64,000 nt of DNA from Mesorhizobium huakuii. Lineage in GTDB: Bacteria > Pseudomonadota > Alphaproteobacteria > Rhizobiales > Rhizobiaceae. Both the position numbers and the translations under genes were made by a program. A model generated the notes under the pieces. The model did not search any database and was not told where the DNA came from. It was given only the letters and a program-made list of their open reading frames with translations. Numbering within the stretch: the stretch's first letter is position 1; each line of letters opens with the position of its first letter. Of the stretch, positions 8,651-16,480 are shown one piece after another. The stretch covers positions 90,782-154,781 of the forward strand of contig NZ_BSNY01000026.1 in NCBI RefSeq assembly GCF_030160235.1. The letters are read 5' to 3'.

Positions 8651-10477
8651 TCACAGAATCCGCTTTCCGAAGGCCGACATGACGAAGTTCACCGTGTCGA
8701 TGCCGATCCTGGGCTCCATACCCCCGGTCAAGCCCGAAACGTCCATCGACAGCAGGCTGCCGGAAAGCGCGATCGCTTCCATCGCCTGATGCGTCTCGCG
8801 CACCGTCAGCCCGCCGGAACCGGCCGCCCAGCCGGCGAATTCGGTCGCCGTCGGCGAATAGCTGACATGAAAGCCTTGCGTGCCCGAAGTGGCTATGCGG
8901 ATCGCCTCATGCATCAGGTCGCGCATGCCCATGGCGTCGATATCGGTCATGGTGAAGGCCGACACCCGCGAATCCTTCAGCACCCGCGCTTCGGCCGGAT
9001 CGGCATGGCGCAGGCCAACAATGACGACATTCTCCGGCGACAGTTGCGGCTGCAGCGCGCCGGCCTTGTGGTCGAGACCGAGGGTGCGGGCAAGCACCGA
9101 GGCCTCCGGCAGGTCTATGCCCTCCTCGTCTTCAGGCATCAAGGCGGCGATGGAATCGATCCAGATCAGGCCGAAGGAGTGCGTCGCGCGCGCCGTCGCG
9201 GTCAGCGCCTTGTGGGCGATGCGGCGGTCGGCACCGGCACTCAACCGGATCAAGCCCGAGGGCGGCCGCTCGACATCGGCGAGTTCGACGACGTCGAAAT
9301 TCATCGCCTCCAGCCGCGCGCCGGCTCCCTCGCGGGCAAGAATGCCGGCGGCTTCCTGTTCGGCCGAGATCGACACCATCTTGCGGCCCGAAAAGTCGGC
9401 GACGTCATGCATCGGGGCCTTTTCGACATATTCCGATGTCATCGCCAGCAGCATGGCGCCGTAACTCATACGGAAGGCGACGCGATCTCCCACGGCGGGG
9501 CGCGGGTCGGCGTCCTGCACGTCGAGCAGCAGGTGGTCGCTGGACGCGCCGAGCACCCTGATCCCCTTGGCGATCGGCGTCAGTCCTTCGACCAGCACAT
9601 CCTCGCGGCCGATATTGGCGATGGCGCGCAGCCTGTCGCCTTCGTCGGCAAAGACCGGCTGGTTGCCGAAGGCGTCGTAGCCGGACTCGCCGATCGGCCG
9701 CGACGGCTTCAGCTTGACCTCGATGATGTCGCTGGTCAGGCGGCAGGCATCGGGCTCGAGTTCGGCCCATGGGACATCGCGGAAGGTTTCGACGCCGCCT
9801 TGCAGGATCGCCTCGCCGACCCTGAGATTGTTGATGCCGGCCGGGAGCCTGCCTTCGAGCAGCAGCGTCAGCGACGACGAGGCGCCGCCAGAAATGAAGT
9901 CGAGGCTTTTGCCCGACAGGCGCTCGGTCTTGTAGGCGTGGGCGACGAGCTGGCCGAGATTCTCCGGTGTCGGCATGATGGCGCCGAAACAGCCGAGATT
10001 GGTGCCGATGCCGGCGACGCGGACGCCCTTGAACTCGAGGATCCGCTCGACGGTGGGGATCAGGTCGCTCGGCCAGATGCCCTCGCGGAGATCGCCGAGG
10101 TCGATCATCAGCATGATGTCGTGGACGCGGCCCATGCGCTCGGCGATGCGCGATATCTCGCGGATGGTGGCGAGCTCCGACTGCAGGCTGATGTCGACGG
10201 TGCGCACCACCTCCTCGATGCGCGCCATCGGCGGGCTGCGCAGCAGCATGATCGGCGCATTGATGCCGCTGTCGCGCAGCCGGCGGATGTTTTCGAAACG
10301 CGATTCGGCAATGCCGGCAACGCCGCCGCGCAGCATGGCGCGCGCCACTTGCGGCATGCCGCACGTGCCCTTGGTGACGCCGAACACCTTGATACCCGAC
10401 AAAGCGCAGCGGTCGACAATGGTGCGGGCGTTGCGCTCGATACGGCCAAGGTCGATGGCGACTTGCGGTCCCGACAT
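8651..10477 (-). CDS. Fusion of an ornithine/alanine-racemase-like PLP domain and a metal-ligand-less arginase-fold domain
   Basis: 608 aa from an ATG at 10477, chosen because GGAGG lies just upstream inside the end of the preceding gene and the frame then reads MSGPQVAIDLGRIERNART. Residues about 1-355 match the fold-type III racemase family closest to clostridial ornithine racemase: PLP lysine K36 in GVTKGTCG, then MLMIDLGDLREGIW, GIGTNLGCFGAIMPTPENLG, ISGGASSSL and LGASSDHLLLDV. Residues about 365-608 follow the order of an arginase/agmatinase fold (VSISAEQ, REGAGARLEAMNFDVVEL, LIWIDSIAALM, LSPENVVIVGLR, FTMTDIDAMG, GLTVRETHQA) but nearly all manganese ligands are gone: DAHADIN-like reads DSIAALM, and SFDVDGLDP-like reads SYSPTATEF. 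It is translationally coupled to the D-amino-acid dehydrogenase upstream. Substrate is unknown; ornithine or arginine is inferred. Confidence 0.8.
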   Translation of the reverse strand: MSGPQVAIDLGRIERNARTIVDRCALSGIKVFGVTKGTCGMPQVARAMLRGGVAGIAESRFENIRRLRDSGINAPIMLLRSPPMARIEEVVRTVDISLQSELATIREISRIAERMGRVHDIMLMIDLGDLREGIWPSDLIPTVERILEFKGVRVAGIGTNLGCFGAIMPTPENLGQLVAHAYKTERLSGKSLDFISGGASSSLTLLLEGRLPAGINNLRVGEAILQGGVETFRDVPWAELEPDACRLTSDIIEVKLKPSRPIGESGYDAFGNQPVFADEGDRLRAIANIGREDVLVEGLTPIAKGIRVLGASSDHLLLDVQDADPRPAVGDRVAFRMSYGAMLLAMTSEYVEKAPMHDVADFSGRKMVSISAEQEAAGILAREGAGARLEAMNFDVVELADVERPPSGLIRLSAGADRRIAHKALTATARATHSFGLIWIDSIAALMPEDEEGIDLPEASVLARTLGLDHKAGALQPQLSPENVVIVGLRHADPAEARVLKDSRVSAFTMTDIDAMGMRDLMHEAIRIATSGTQGFHVSYSPTATEFAGWAAGSGGLTVRETHQAMEAIALSGSLLSMDVSGLTGGMEPRIGIDTVNFVMSAFGKRIL

Positions 10478-10479
10478 GC

Positions 10480-11730
10480 CTAGCCTCCGTAGACCAGTCC
10501 CTGCGTATCGATCTCGGGCTTGCGGCCGGCAACGAGGTCGGCCAGGAATTTTCCCGAGCCGCAGGCCATGGTCCAGCCGACATGGCCGTGGCCGGTGTCG
10601 AGATAGAGGTTCTTGTAGCGTGCCTGCCCAATGACCGGCACGGAGCCCGGCATCATTGGCCGCAGCCCTGCCCACAGCTCCGCCTTCTTCTCGTCGAAGG
10701 CGCCGGGAAAGAGATCCCTGGCGGTCCGGAACATGGTGGCAAAGTCACCGGGTTTGTAGGTGCGGTCGAAGCCGGTGAATTCTGCGGTCGAAGCCAGCCG
10801 CAGCCGGTTGCCGAGCCGCGAATAGGCCATCAGCTGGTCTTCGTCGGCGCCACCCATGGTCGGACCCTTGCTCTCATCTTCCAGCGGGATCGTCGCCGTA
10901 TAGCCCTTCACCGGATAGACCGGCAGGTCGATGCCGTAGCGGCGGCCGAGCAGGCCGCTTTCCGGCCCCATGGAGATGACGACGGCGTCGCCCGTCACCG
11001 GTCCGGCCGAGGTCATCACCGCGCGCACCCGGTCGCCCTCGATATCGAGACCCTCGACGGTCGTGCCGTAGAGGAATTTCACGCCAAGCTTTTCGGCGGC
11101 ATGGGCGGCAAGCTTTTCCACGAACTGCCGGGAATCGCCGGTCTGGTCGATCGGCGAATAGACGCCGCCGGCGATCTTTTCCTTCACCCCTGCAAGGCCC
11201 GGCTCGAGCTCGACCAACCGGTCGCGGCCGACGATCTCGATCGGCAGGCCATGCTCGGCCAGATAGCGGTAATTGTCGGTGCCGGTGTCGAGACTGTGCT
11301 GCGAGCGGAAGAAATACAGGATGCCCTTCTTACGCTCGTCATAGTGGATGCCGGTGTCGGCCGAGATGGCGTTGATGCAGTCGCGCGAATAGAGCGCCAG
11401 GCGCAGCTTGACCTGGCTGTTGGCGCGCAGGCGGGCCACCGTGCATTGGCGCAGGAAACGCAGGCTCCAGGCGAGGAAATAGGGATCGAAGCGCAGCCGC
11501 ACCTTGATGCCGAGATCATGATTGTAGAGCCCGCGCAGGAACGTCTTCAAGGCGGCCGGCGAGGCCCAGGCGGTGGCGTCGCCCGGAGAAACCAAGCCGG
11601 CATTGGATTGGCTGGTGCCCCGCGCGGGCGCCGCATGGCGCTCGATCACCGTGACCTCGTGGCCGTCGGCGGCCAGGTAATAGGCCGCTGCCGTACCGAC
11701 AACGCCGGCGCCGAGCACCGTTATCTTCAT
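10480..11730 (-). CDS. dadA: D-amino-acid dehydrogenase, DadA-like FAD enzyme
   Basis: 416 aa, starting MKITVLGAGVVGTAAAYYLA, a textbook Rossmann FAD motif (GxGxxG). The longer upstream frame lacks a good ribosome site, so the ATG at 11730 (preceded by GGGGGA) is preferred. A DAO-family body follows: TSQSNAGLVSPGDATAWASP, then YPVKGYTATIP and the C-terminal LYLDTGHGHVGWTMACGSG that closes the flavin site. DadA oxidatively deaminates D-amino acids at the membrane, passing electrons to quinone. Its stop codon is 2 nt from the start of the racemase fusion, so the two proteins probably act together: racemise a basic amino acid, then oxidise the D-form. Specificity cannot be read from the sequence. 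Confidence 0.87.
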   Translation of the reverse strand: MKITVLGAGVVGTAAAYYLAADGHEVTVIERHAAPARGTSQSNAGLVSPGDATAWASPAALKTFLRGLYNHDLGIKVRLRFDPYFLAWSLRFLRQCTVARLRANSQVKLRLALYSRDCINAISADTGIHYDERKKGILYFFRSQHSLDTGTDNYRYLAEHGLPIEIVGRDRLVELEPGLAGVKEKIAGGVYSPIDQTGDSRQFVEKLAAHAAEKLGVKFLYGTTVEGLDIEGDRVRAVMTSAGPVTGDAVVISMGPESGLLGRRYGIDLPVYPVKGYTATIPLEDESKGPTMGGADEDQLMAYSRLGNRLRLASTAEFTGFDRTYKPGDFATMFRTARDLFPGAFDEKKAELWAGLRPMMPGSVPVIGQARYKNLYLDTGHGHVGWTMACGSGKFLADLVAGRKPEIDTQGLVYGG

Positions 11731-11830
11731 GCCATCCCCCAAAAGCTCTCGGCGGCGCGGTGCCTCCATGCTTGCCGCGCATGCCTTCCATAGCGCGTCG
11801 CCGCGCGCCTTGCGAGCCCTGTGGGGTGGC

Positions 11831-12832
11831 TCAGCCGCGCGCGGAGTTCTTGCTGGTCAGGATGCGCTCCCAGGCGAGTGCGTCGGCAACGATCTGGTCG
11901 AGATCGTCGCGCTGCGGCGTCCAGCCGAGTTCCGCCCGGGCAAGGTCCGAATTGGCGACCACCGCAGCGGCATCTCCGGGACGCCGGTCGCCCATCTTCA
12001 CCTCGAAATCGCGGCCAAAGGCGCGCCGAACGCTGTCGATGACCTCAAGCACCGAATAGCCATGGCTATAGCCGCAATTGGCGACGAGGCTCTGTCCCCC
12101 GGCGCGCAGTCGCTGCAGCGCCAGGCGATGCGCGGCTGCCAGGTCGCTGACATGGATATAGTCGCGCATGCAGGTGCCGTCCGGCGTCGGGTAATCGGTG
12201 CCGAACACCTGCATGAACGGGCGCTTGCCGAGCGCAGTCTCGCAGGCAACCTTGATGAGATGCGTGGCGCCCGGCGTCGACTGGCCGGTGCGACCCCTGG
12301 GATCGGCGCCGGCGACGTTGAAATAGCGCAGCGCCGTGTAACGGATGTCGTGCGCGAGGCCGGCATCGCGCAACATCCACTCGCTCATCAGCTTGGACAG
12401 CCCATAGGGCGATTCCGGCGCCAGGCGGGCATCCTCGCGCACCGGCTCCAGCCCGGCGCCGCCATAAACGGCGGCGGTCGAGGAAAAGATGAAATGCGGC
12501 ACGCCCTCGCGCACCGCGGTTTCAATCAGCGTGCGCGTCTTTGAGGTGTTGTTCTCGTAGTAGGCGAGCGGGTCGGCGACCGATTCGGGGACCACGATGG
12601 AACCGGCGAAATGGATGATGGCATCGACCTTGTTCTCCCGGATGATCGATCCGACCAATTCCTTGTCGGCGACATCGCCGACGACCAGCTTTGCCTCCGG
12701 CGCCACCGCCCATTCGAAGCCGGTGGAAAGGCGGTCGAGCACGACCACGCTTTCGCCCGCATCCAGCAATTCCCAGACCATGTGGCTGCCGATATAGCCA
12801 GCGCCGCCTGTCACCAAAACCGTCATCCGCAT
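11831..12832 (-). CDS. galE: UDP-glucose 4-epimerase
   Basis: A 333-aa extended short-chain dehydrogenase: NAD-binding VTGGAGYIGSHMVWELL at the N-terminus, FSSTAAVYGG with the catalytic Ser/Thr, and the YxxxK pair in SPYGLSKLMSE. The conserved CMRDYIHVSDLA block near residue 220 is typical of GalE. It interconverts UDP-glucose and UDP-galactose, supplying galactose for exopolysaccharide and LPS; the rhizobial homologue is often called exoB. A second in-frame ATG two codons later (MTVLVTGG) is an alternative start. It is 100 bp upstream of dadA on the same strand; no terminator was recognised in that gap. Confidence 0.9.
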   Translation of the reverse strand: MRMTVLVTGGAGYIGSHMVWELLDAGESVVVLDRLSTGFEWAVAPEAKLVVGDVADKELVGSIIRENKVDAIIHFAGSIVVPESVADPLAYYENNTSKTRTLIETAVREGVPHFIFSSTAAVYGGAGLEPVREDARLAPESPYGLSKLMSEWMLRDAGLAHDIRYTALRYFNVAGADPRGRTGQSTPGATHLIKVACETALGKRPFMQVFGTDYPTPDGTCMRDYIHVSDLAAAHRLALQRLRAGGQSLVANCGYSHGYSVLEVIDSVRRAFGRDFEVKMGDRRPGDAAAVVANSDLARAELGWTPQRDDLDQIVADALAWERILTSKNSARG

Positions 12833-13104
12833 CCTCGCATCTCAAGATTTATCGGAAACTGTCTCAACCACCGCCTTACTGGAAAGCCTGCCATATGGCC
12901 ATTAGAACCCTCGGTAACCGGCGTTCACCAAATGTGGCATCGTGCTGAAACAAAAGTGATCCACAAAGCGTGTCGTGGGGTGGGAATAGGCCACGATCCG
13001 CGATCGTTAGGAACAGGTGCGGGGCGTGGCATTTTGACCAAAACGGCCCGGTGGACGACCAATAGGCCAATGATTATGATCCCGCGCAAAATTGGGAAGC
13101 CGAC

Positions 13105-14382
13105 ATGAACTACCAGCGGTTCTTCGAAGAAGCGATCGACCAGCTCCACGCGGAGCGTCGCTATCGTGTCTTCGCCGACCTCGAGCGTATCGCGGGCAAG
13201 TTTCCGCGCGCCATCTGGCGCGCAGGCGGCCGCGCCGAGGAAATCACCGTCTGGTGCTCCAACGACTATCTCGGCATGGGCCAGCATCCAGACGTCATCG
13301 CCGCGTTCCAGGACGCGGCCGGCAAGATGGGGTCGGGCGCCGGCGGCACCCGCAACATTTCCGGCACCTCCAACCCGCTGGTCGAGCTCGAGCATGAGCT
13401 TGCCGACCTGCACGGCAAGGACGCGGCCCTGGTCTTCACCTCCGGCTTCGTCTCCAACGAAGCCTCGATCTCGACCATTGCCCGGCTTCTGCCCAATTGC
13501 CTGATCATCTCGGACGAACTGAACCACGCCTCGATGATCGAAGGCGTTAGGCGCTCCGGCGCAGAGAAGAAGATTTTCCGGCACAATGACGTCGCGCATC
13601 TGGAGAACCTGCTGCAGGCGGCGGGGCGCGAACGCGCCAAGCTGATCGTCTTCGAGAGCGTCTATTCGATGGACGGCGACATCGCGCCGATCCGGGAGAT
13701 CGTCGAGCTCGCCGAGCACTACAACGCCATGACCTATATCGACGAGGTGCATGCGGTGGGCATGTACGGACCGCGCGGCGGCGGCATCACCGAGCGCGAG
13801 GGCCTGGCCGACCGCATCGACATCATCGAAGGCACGCTCGCCAAGGCGTTCGGCACGTTGGGCGGCTACATCACCGGCACCAGTGCCGTCATCGACGCGG
13901 TGCGCTCCTATGCGCCGGGCTTCATCTTCACCACGGCGCTGCCGCCGGCGATCGCGGCCGCGGCCACCACCTCGATCCGCCATCTCAAGCACTCGCAGGC
14001 CGAGCGTGACGCCCAGCAGCAGCAGGCGAGCCGAACCAAGCAGATCCTGTCGGCGGCCGGCCTGCCGGTGATGGAGTCGCCAACCCATATCGTGCCGCTG
14101 CTGGTCGGCGATCCGGAACTCTGCAAGATGGCCAGCGACCGCCTGCTTGGCGTGCACGGCATCTACATCCAGCCGATCAACTACCCGACCGTGCCGCGCG
14201 GCACCGAGCGGCTGCGCATCACGCCGACACCGTTCCATTCCGATCGACTGATCGCCGAACTGCAGGATGCGCTGGTCGAGACATGGGATGCGCTCGGCAT
14301 TCCCTACGGCTCGGCAGGACGCCCCGCCGTCGCCAAGAGCGACCGGGTCATTCCGCTGCTGGTGCCCAAGTCAGGCGGCTGA
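13105..14382 (+). CDS. hemA: 5-aminolevulinate synthase
   Basis: A 425-aa class II PLP aminotransferase-fold enzyme. It starts [21 protein letters not shown] and has [15 protein letters not shown], the glycine-rich [23 protein letters not shown], and the PLP lysine in [15 protein letters not shown]. It condenses glycine and succinyl-CoA to 5-aminolevulinate, the Shemin route of haem synthesis that is characteristic of Alphaproteobacteria. Length matches the family. It is monocistronic and divergent from galE across a 272-bp gap; I searched that gap for an FNR/FixK box and an iron-control element and saw no convincing copy. Confidence 0.95.
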   Translation: MNYQRFFEEAIDQLHAERRYRVFADLERIAGKFPRAIWRAGGRAEEITVWCSNDYLGMGQHPDVIAAFQDAAGKMGSGAGGTRNISGTSNPLVELEHELADLHGKDAALVFTSGFVSNEASISTIARLLPNCLIISDELNHASMIEGVRRSGAEKKIFRHNDVAHLENLLQAAGRERAKLIVFESVYSMDGDIAPIREIVELAEHYNAMTYIDEVHAVGMYGPRGGGITEREGLADRIDIIEGTLAKAFGTLGGYITGTSAVIDAVRSYAPGFIFTTALPPAIAAAATTSIRHLKHSQAERDAQQQQASRTKQILSAAGLPVMESPTHIVPLLVGDPELCKMASDRLLGVHGIYIQPINYPTVPRGTERLRITPTPFHSDRLIAELQDALVETWDALGIPYGSAGRPAVAKSDRVIPLLVPKSGG

Positions 14383-14426
14383 AGCCTGTTTGAAACTCTG
14401 TTCGACTGTCGGCCGACGTATGTCGA

Positions 14427-15593
14427 CTAGACAGTCTTCATCCATTTCGCCAGGCGGTGCGCGGCTTCCTCGAGTTGATCGAGGCGGCGGTGGAAGCACA
14501 GCCGCAGGAAGGCTTCGCCGCCGGGACCGAAAGCGGTGCCCGGCGCCAGGCCGACATTGGCCTTGTCGACGATGTCGAAGGCCGCGGTGCGGGAATCGGT
14601 GATGCCGTCGACGGTGAAGAACAGATAGAACGCGCCCTGCGGCACGGTAAACCGAGCGCGGCCGGTGGCGCCGAGAATGCCGCAAACCAGGTCACGCGCC
14701 TTCCTCGCCCGCTCCACCTGTTCGGCGACGAAGCCATCGCCCTCGTCAAGGGCAGCGACCGCGCCGCGCTGCATGAACTGGGCTACGCCGGAATTCGAAT
14801 ATTGGATCAGGTTCTCGAACACCTGCTGCAGGCTCGGATGCGTCTTGATCCAGCCGACACGCCAACCGGTCATCGCCCAGTTCTTGGAAAAGGAGTTGAC
14901 GAACAGGATGCGGTCTTCCTCCGTGGCGATGTCGAGGAAGGATGGCGCACGGCCATGACCATAGTGGAACAGCGAATAGATCTCGTCGGCGATGATCCAG
15001 ACGTTCTTGGCGCGCGCCAGGTCGAGGATCGCCTGCAAGGTCTCGTGATCGGCGGTCCAGCCGGTCGGGTTCGACGGCGTGTTGATGAACAACGCCCTGG
15101 TGCGCGGCGTGATCGCCGCGGCGATCTTCTCGACGTCGCAAGACCAGCCATTGCCGGAATGATCGAGAGTGACCGGCACCGGAACGGCGCCTGACAGGGC
15201 GGCAGCAGCGTCGAAATTCGGCCAGGCGGGCGAGAGATAGATCACCTCATCGCCAGCGCCGGCGAGGGCGGTAAGGGACATCTGGATGGCATGCATGCCG
15301 GATCCGGTGACGATGAATTGCTCCTCCGGGAACGTCTTGCCGAAATGCCTGGCATAGTAGCGTGCCAGCGCCTGCCTGAGATCGGGGATACCCCTCTGCC
15401 AGGTGTAGAACGTCTCGCCGCCCGCCAGCGCCTTCGACGCGGCATCGGTGATGAAGGCGGGTGTCGGCAGGTCGCCCTCGCCGGCCCAGAGCGGGATCAG
15501 CCCCTCGCGCAGGCGGCCGTAGTTGACGACGGCGACAATGCCGCTTTCCGGTGCGGCGCGGGCTTCGGCGCGAAAGCTATCGATCAGGCTCAT
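14427..15593 (-). CDS. Pyridoxal-phosphate aminotransferase, class I/II (aspartate aminotransferase-like)
   Basis: A 388-aa fold-type I aminotransferase. Visible hallmarks: WAGEGDLPTPAFITDAASKA, VTGSGMHAIQMSLTALAG, the INTPSNPTGW substrate loop, ADEIYSLFHYG with the PLP-contacting Asp and Tyr, the PLP lysine in SFSKNWAMTGWRVGW, and the C-terminal FLRLCFHR arginine. It transfers an amino group between an amino acid and a 2-oxo acid; the donor cannot be told from sequence alone. It converges with hemA and stands alone on the minus strand. Confidence 0.82.
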   Translation of the reverse strand: MSLIDSFRAEARAAPESGIVAVVNYGRLREGLIPLWAGEGDLPTPAFITDAASKALAGGETFYTWQRGIPDLRQALARYYARHFGKTFPEEQFIVTGSGMHAIQMSLTALAGAGDEVIYLSPAWPNFDAAAALSGAVPVPVTLDHSGNGWSCDVEKIAAAITPRTRALFINTPSNPTGWTADHETLQAILDLARAKNVWIIADEIYSLFHYGHGRAPSFLDIATEEDRILFVNSFSKNWAMTGWRVGWIKTHPSLQQVFENLIQYSNSGVAQFMQRGAVAALDEGDGFVAEQVERARKARDLVCGILGATGRARFTVPQGAFYLFFTVDGITDSRTAAFDIVDKANVGLAPGTAFGPGGEAFLRLCFHRRLDQLEEAAHRLAKWMKTV

Positions 15594-15611
15594 GTACAGA
15601 TCCGTTTTCCC

Positions 15612-15717
15612 TTAGAGCAGTTTACCGTTTCGCGGAAACGCAAACCGCTCCAACTCTTTGTTTTAACGCAACTCCGGACGGAAAACCGTTTCATACGTTT
15701 CCTGGAATTGCTCTAGG
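15612..15717. repeat. Intergenic palindromic repeat (AGAGCAATTCC family)
   Basis: A copy bounded by TAGAGCA at the left and TGGAATTGCTCTA at the right, with internal short palindromes (GTTTCGCGGAAACG). The right boundary is the reverse complement of the left boundary of the element at 43901. It resembles rhizobial intergenic mosaic elements. Confidence 0.6.
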
Positions 15718-15747
15718 CTTGCCGCTCTTTACCAGATACGAAAACAG

Positions 15748-15777
15748 AAAACCCCAGCCGCGAACGACCGGGGTTTT
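15748..15777 (-). terminator. Rho-independent terminator of mscL
   Basis: AAAACCCC at 15748-15755 pairs with GGGGTTTT at 15770-15777, and on the minus strand the stem is followed by more T-rich sequence. It lies 22 bp past the mscL stop. Confidence 0.75.
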
Positions 15778-15799
15778 GGTCCAGCAATGGCTGGCTGAA

Positions 15800-16219
15800 C
15801 TATCGCTTGGCGAGCAGATCGCGGATTTCGGTGAGCAGCGCGACATCGGCGGGGGGCGGTGCGGCCGGGGCAGCCGGCTTCTCGCGCTCGAGCCGCCGGC
15901 GCAGATTGTTCACCCCCTTGACCATCAGGAAAATGACAAAGGCGATGATCAGGAAATTCAACGCCACCGTGATGAAGCTGCCATAGGCGAAGACCGCACC
16001 TTGCTTGCGCGCATCTTCCAGATTGGTGGCCGTCACATTGTGCGACAGGCCAATGAAGTAGTTGTTGAAATCGACCCCTCCGAGCGCGCCGATGAAAGGC
16101 ATGATGACATCGTCGACCAGCGAAGTGACGATCTTGCCGAACGCAGCGCCGATGATGACGCCGACGGCCAAGTCCATCACATTACCCTTGGAAATGAATT
16201 CCTGGAATTCTTTCAGCAT
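15800..16219 (-). CDS. mscL: Large-conductance mechanosensitive channel
   Basis: A 139-aa inner-membrane channel subunit. It begins [20 protein letters not shown] and continues [20 protein letters not shown], the invariant N-terminal helix and TM1 of MscL. TM2 is [21 protein letters not shown], and a C-terminal bundle helix follows a Pro/Ala linker ([20 protein letters not shown]). The pentamer opens under membrane tension and releases solutes on osmotic downshock. An AGGAGGG ribosome site precedes the ATG at 16219. The reading frame stays open far upstream antisense to the kinase gene, but only this segment is MscL. Confidence 0.96.
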   Translation of the reverse strand: MLKEFQEFISKGNVMDLAVGVIIGAAFGKIVTSLVDDVIMPFIGALGGVDFNNYFIGLSHNVTATNLEDARKQGAVFAYGSFITVALNFLIIAFVIFLMVKGVNNLRRRLEREKPAAPAAPPPADVALLTEIRDLLAKR

Positions 16220-16315
16220 TCGACCCTCCTTGTCATGACCAGCCGCGCTGCCGTTCCGTCCTTGCGGCATCGACCCGGCGACAACATAACAAAAACCTGA
16301 AGTTGCAACATGGGC

Positions 16316-16344
16316 AAAAAGGAGAAAGCAACCGCTTTCTCCTT
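16316..16344 (-). terminator. Strong hairpin with T-tail on the minus strand, upstream of mscL
   Basis: AAGGAGAAAGC (16319-16329) and GCTTTCTCCTT (16334-16344) form a perfect 11-bp stem with a 4-nt loop. Read on the minus strand it ends in TTTTT and looks like an intrinsic terminator about 100 bp before the mscL start codon. No gene upstream on that strand needs it, so it may end a small RNA or attenuate mscL. Confidence 0.6.
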
Positions 16345-16480
16345 CCGTGACGGCAATACGAACTTCCTCCTGAATCTTGCACCCGCTCATGCTGCCAAAG
16401 CCGCAATGGACTCCAGGCCCAAGCTGTGATTGCGTTCGAGTAAGCCGGATGGAAAGACGGCAGAGGAGGAAATTCCAGGC

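Noticed and set aside
12833-13104. Possible FNR/FixK or iron-control box before hemA
   Set aside because: Fragments such as ATTAGAACCC and TTTTGACCAAAA were noted, but no complete dyad matching TTGAT-N4-ATCAA or the iron-control element was found.
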